Of a stretch of DNA of 64,000 bases, positions 63,246 to 64,000 are shown piece by piece; position 1 is the first letter of the stretch, and every line of letters begins with the position of its first letter. The translations under genes and the position numbers were made by a program. Under the pieces are notes generated by a model that was given only the letters and a program-made list of their open reading frames with translations, was not told where the DNA came from and ran no database searches. Source of the stretch: Aquarana catesbeiana (lineage: Eukaryota > Chordata > Amphibia > Anura > Ranidae). Where the stretch lies: positions 691,404,217 to 691,468,216 of the forward strand of contig NC_133326.1 in NCBI RefSeq assembly GCF_042186555.1, in the 5' to 3' direction.

Positions 63246-64000
63246 CAGTTTTTGTATAGTTCCCCAAAAAACTTCCATAAATGCCTGTTGATCCTGCCAG
63301 TTAAGTTCACCTAATGCAACTTCCTGTCATGGGGTGACAATGATGCTGCGCTACTCCTAATTTCAGAGTATGCTTGCACCATATTGGGATGAAAAAATGT
63401 TCTGGGGGGATGGCTAGGTGGCTATTACCATTGTCACTGCTGATACACAAGCCTATAGCTTGCCAATCAATACACCTAGTCCTGCTGACTACTTCGTTGA
63501 TTGACAGCACTCCCTCTTTTGCTGAAATCCACCCACTGTGAGATCTAGTGTTGAGTAGGTTGAGACACAAATGAAGGTGAATATTGATGCATCAGGGGAT
63601 GTAAAGAAGTTTTTTCATTTTCTTTATGATGCTTGTGCATTATATAGTATGTCACATACTGCTTGGAGGCCAAAGGGCTTCCCTTGTGGCTCTGATCTAT
63701 ACACCTCTGGAGATGGTAACAGGGAGTGCAAGGCACAAAGGGTAACTGGTACCATTAGGCCGATTCACTGGTGGCTGATCCAAAAGGTGATCATGGGATC
63801 GCTCTCAGGCAGGAGATGGGGACCTCAGCAGGAATACGAGCAGGTCAGGTCCATCAGCTGGAAGGATGCCAACACCTGCAGTAGGCAAGGGTGGTGCAGG
63901 GTATGGACAGCTGTATGAACCATAGAAGCATTGTCGTTAGTAGCCAGGCTTGTTGTATATACAGTAGGTGGTCAGTAGAACTGATATTAGAGTGGTCAGG
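63246..64000. other. unassigned sequence at the right edge
   Basis: No recognised gene or element. The open frame at 63571-63918 (115 codons) has no recognisable domain and an unremarkable start context. Confidence 0.35.

Noticed and set aside
63571..63918. 115-codon open frame near the right edge.
   Set aside because: No motif, no homology I recognise, and a length expected by chance in this composition.

Overview
This window looks like repeat-rich nuclear DNA from an anuran amphibian, possibly a ranid-type frog with a large genome. That is an inference from the mix of elements: a Ngaro/DIRS tyrosine-recombinase retrotransposon, L1/Tx1-type, CR1 and L2-type LINEs, several Tc1 elements, and piggyBac, hAT and PIF/Harbinger DNA transposons. 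Host coding sequence is sparse. There are five exons of one NXPE-family (neurexophilin and PC-esterase) gene on the + strand between 27.3 and 44.5 kb, and one broken olfactory-receptor gene on the - strand in three pieces between 44.8 and 56.1 kb. I see no rRNA, tRNA, CRISPR array or bacterial-style operon.

Layout. 1-2.0 kb: a 22/23-bp minisatellite running up to a hAT-type terminus. 2.1-8.1 kb: a Ngaro/DIRS-like element with gag, RT-RNase H, tyrosine recombinase and an SGNH-hydrolase domain. 8.6-18.2 kb: L1 pieces in both orientations, split by a Harbinger MITE (10147-10553) and by a 4.96-kb hAT-type element (11780-16741) with an exact 8-bp target-site duplication and a huge internal tandem array. 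18.2-24.5 kb: a nearly complete L1/Tx1-type LINE on the - strand. 25-27 kb: an LTR-like stretch holding a small hAT element with an exact 8-bp duplication. 27.3-44.5 kb: the NXPE exons, with introns full of Tc1, Harbinger, L2, foldback and palindromic insertions. 44.8-56.1 kb: the olfactory-receptor pseudogene, split by a Tc1 and by an 8.85-kb composite insertion. That composite is a Penelope-like repeat pair with a 15-bp target duplication; a 5.87-kb piggyBac derivative and an L1 3' end sit inside it. 56.1-64 kb: GA-rich microsatellite, another hAT-type element loaded with minisatellites, a CR1 LINE and a small TTA-flanked MITE.

Many insertion boundaries can be read to the base: TA for Tc1, TTA/TAA for Harbinger, TTAA for piggyBac, 8 bp for hAT and 12-15 bp for retroelements. 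The order of nesting can therefore be worked out. The most notable points are (i) hAT-type elements that repeatedly carry minisatellites, including a 1239-bp higher-order array that has captured a LINE 3' end; (ii) a Penelope-like repeat pair with a hammerhead-ribozyme-like core; (iii) a Ngaro-type element whose recombinase lacks its C-terminal tyrosine region while an SGNH hydrolase frame follows; and (iv) an olfactory receptor whose disassembly can be followed step by step.

Coordinates of degenerate elements are approximate unless a target-site duplication is stated. No database search was possible, so family names rest on recognised motifs.
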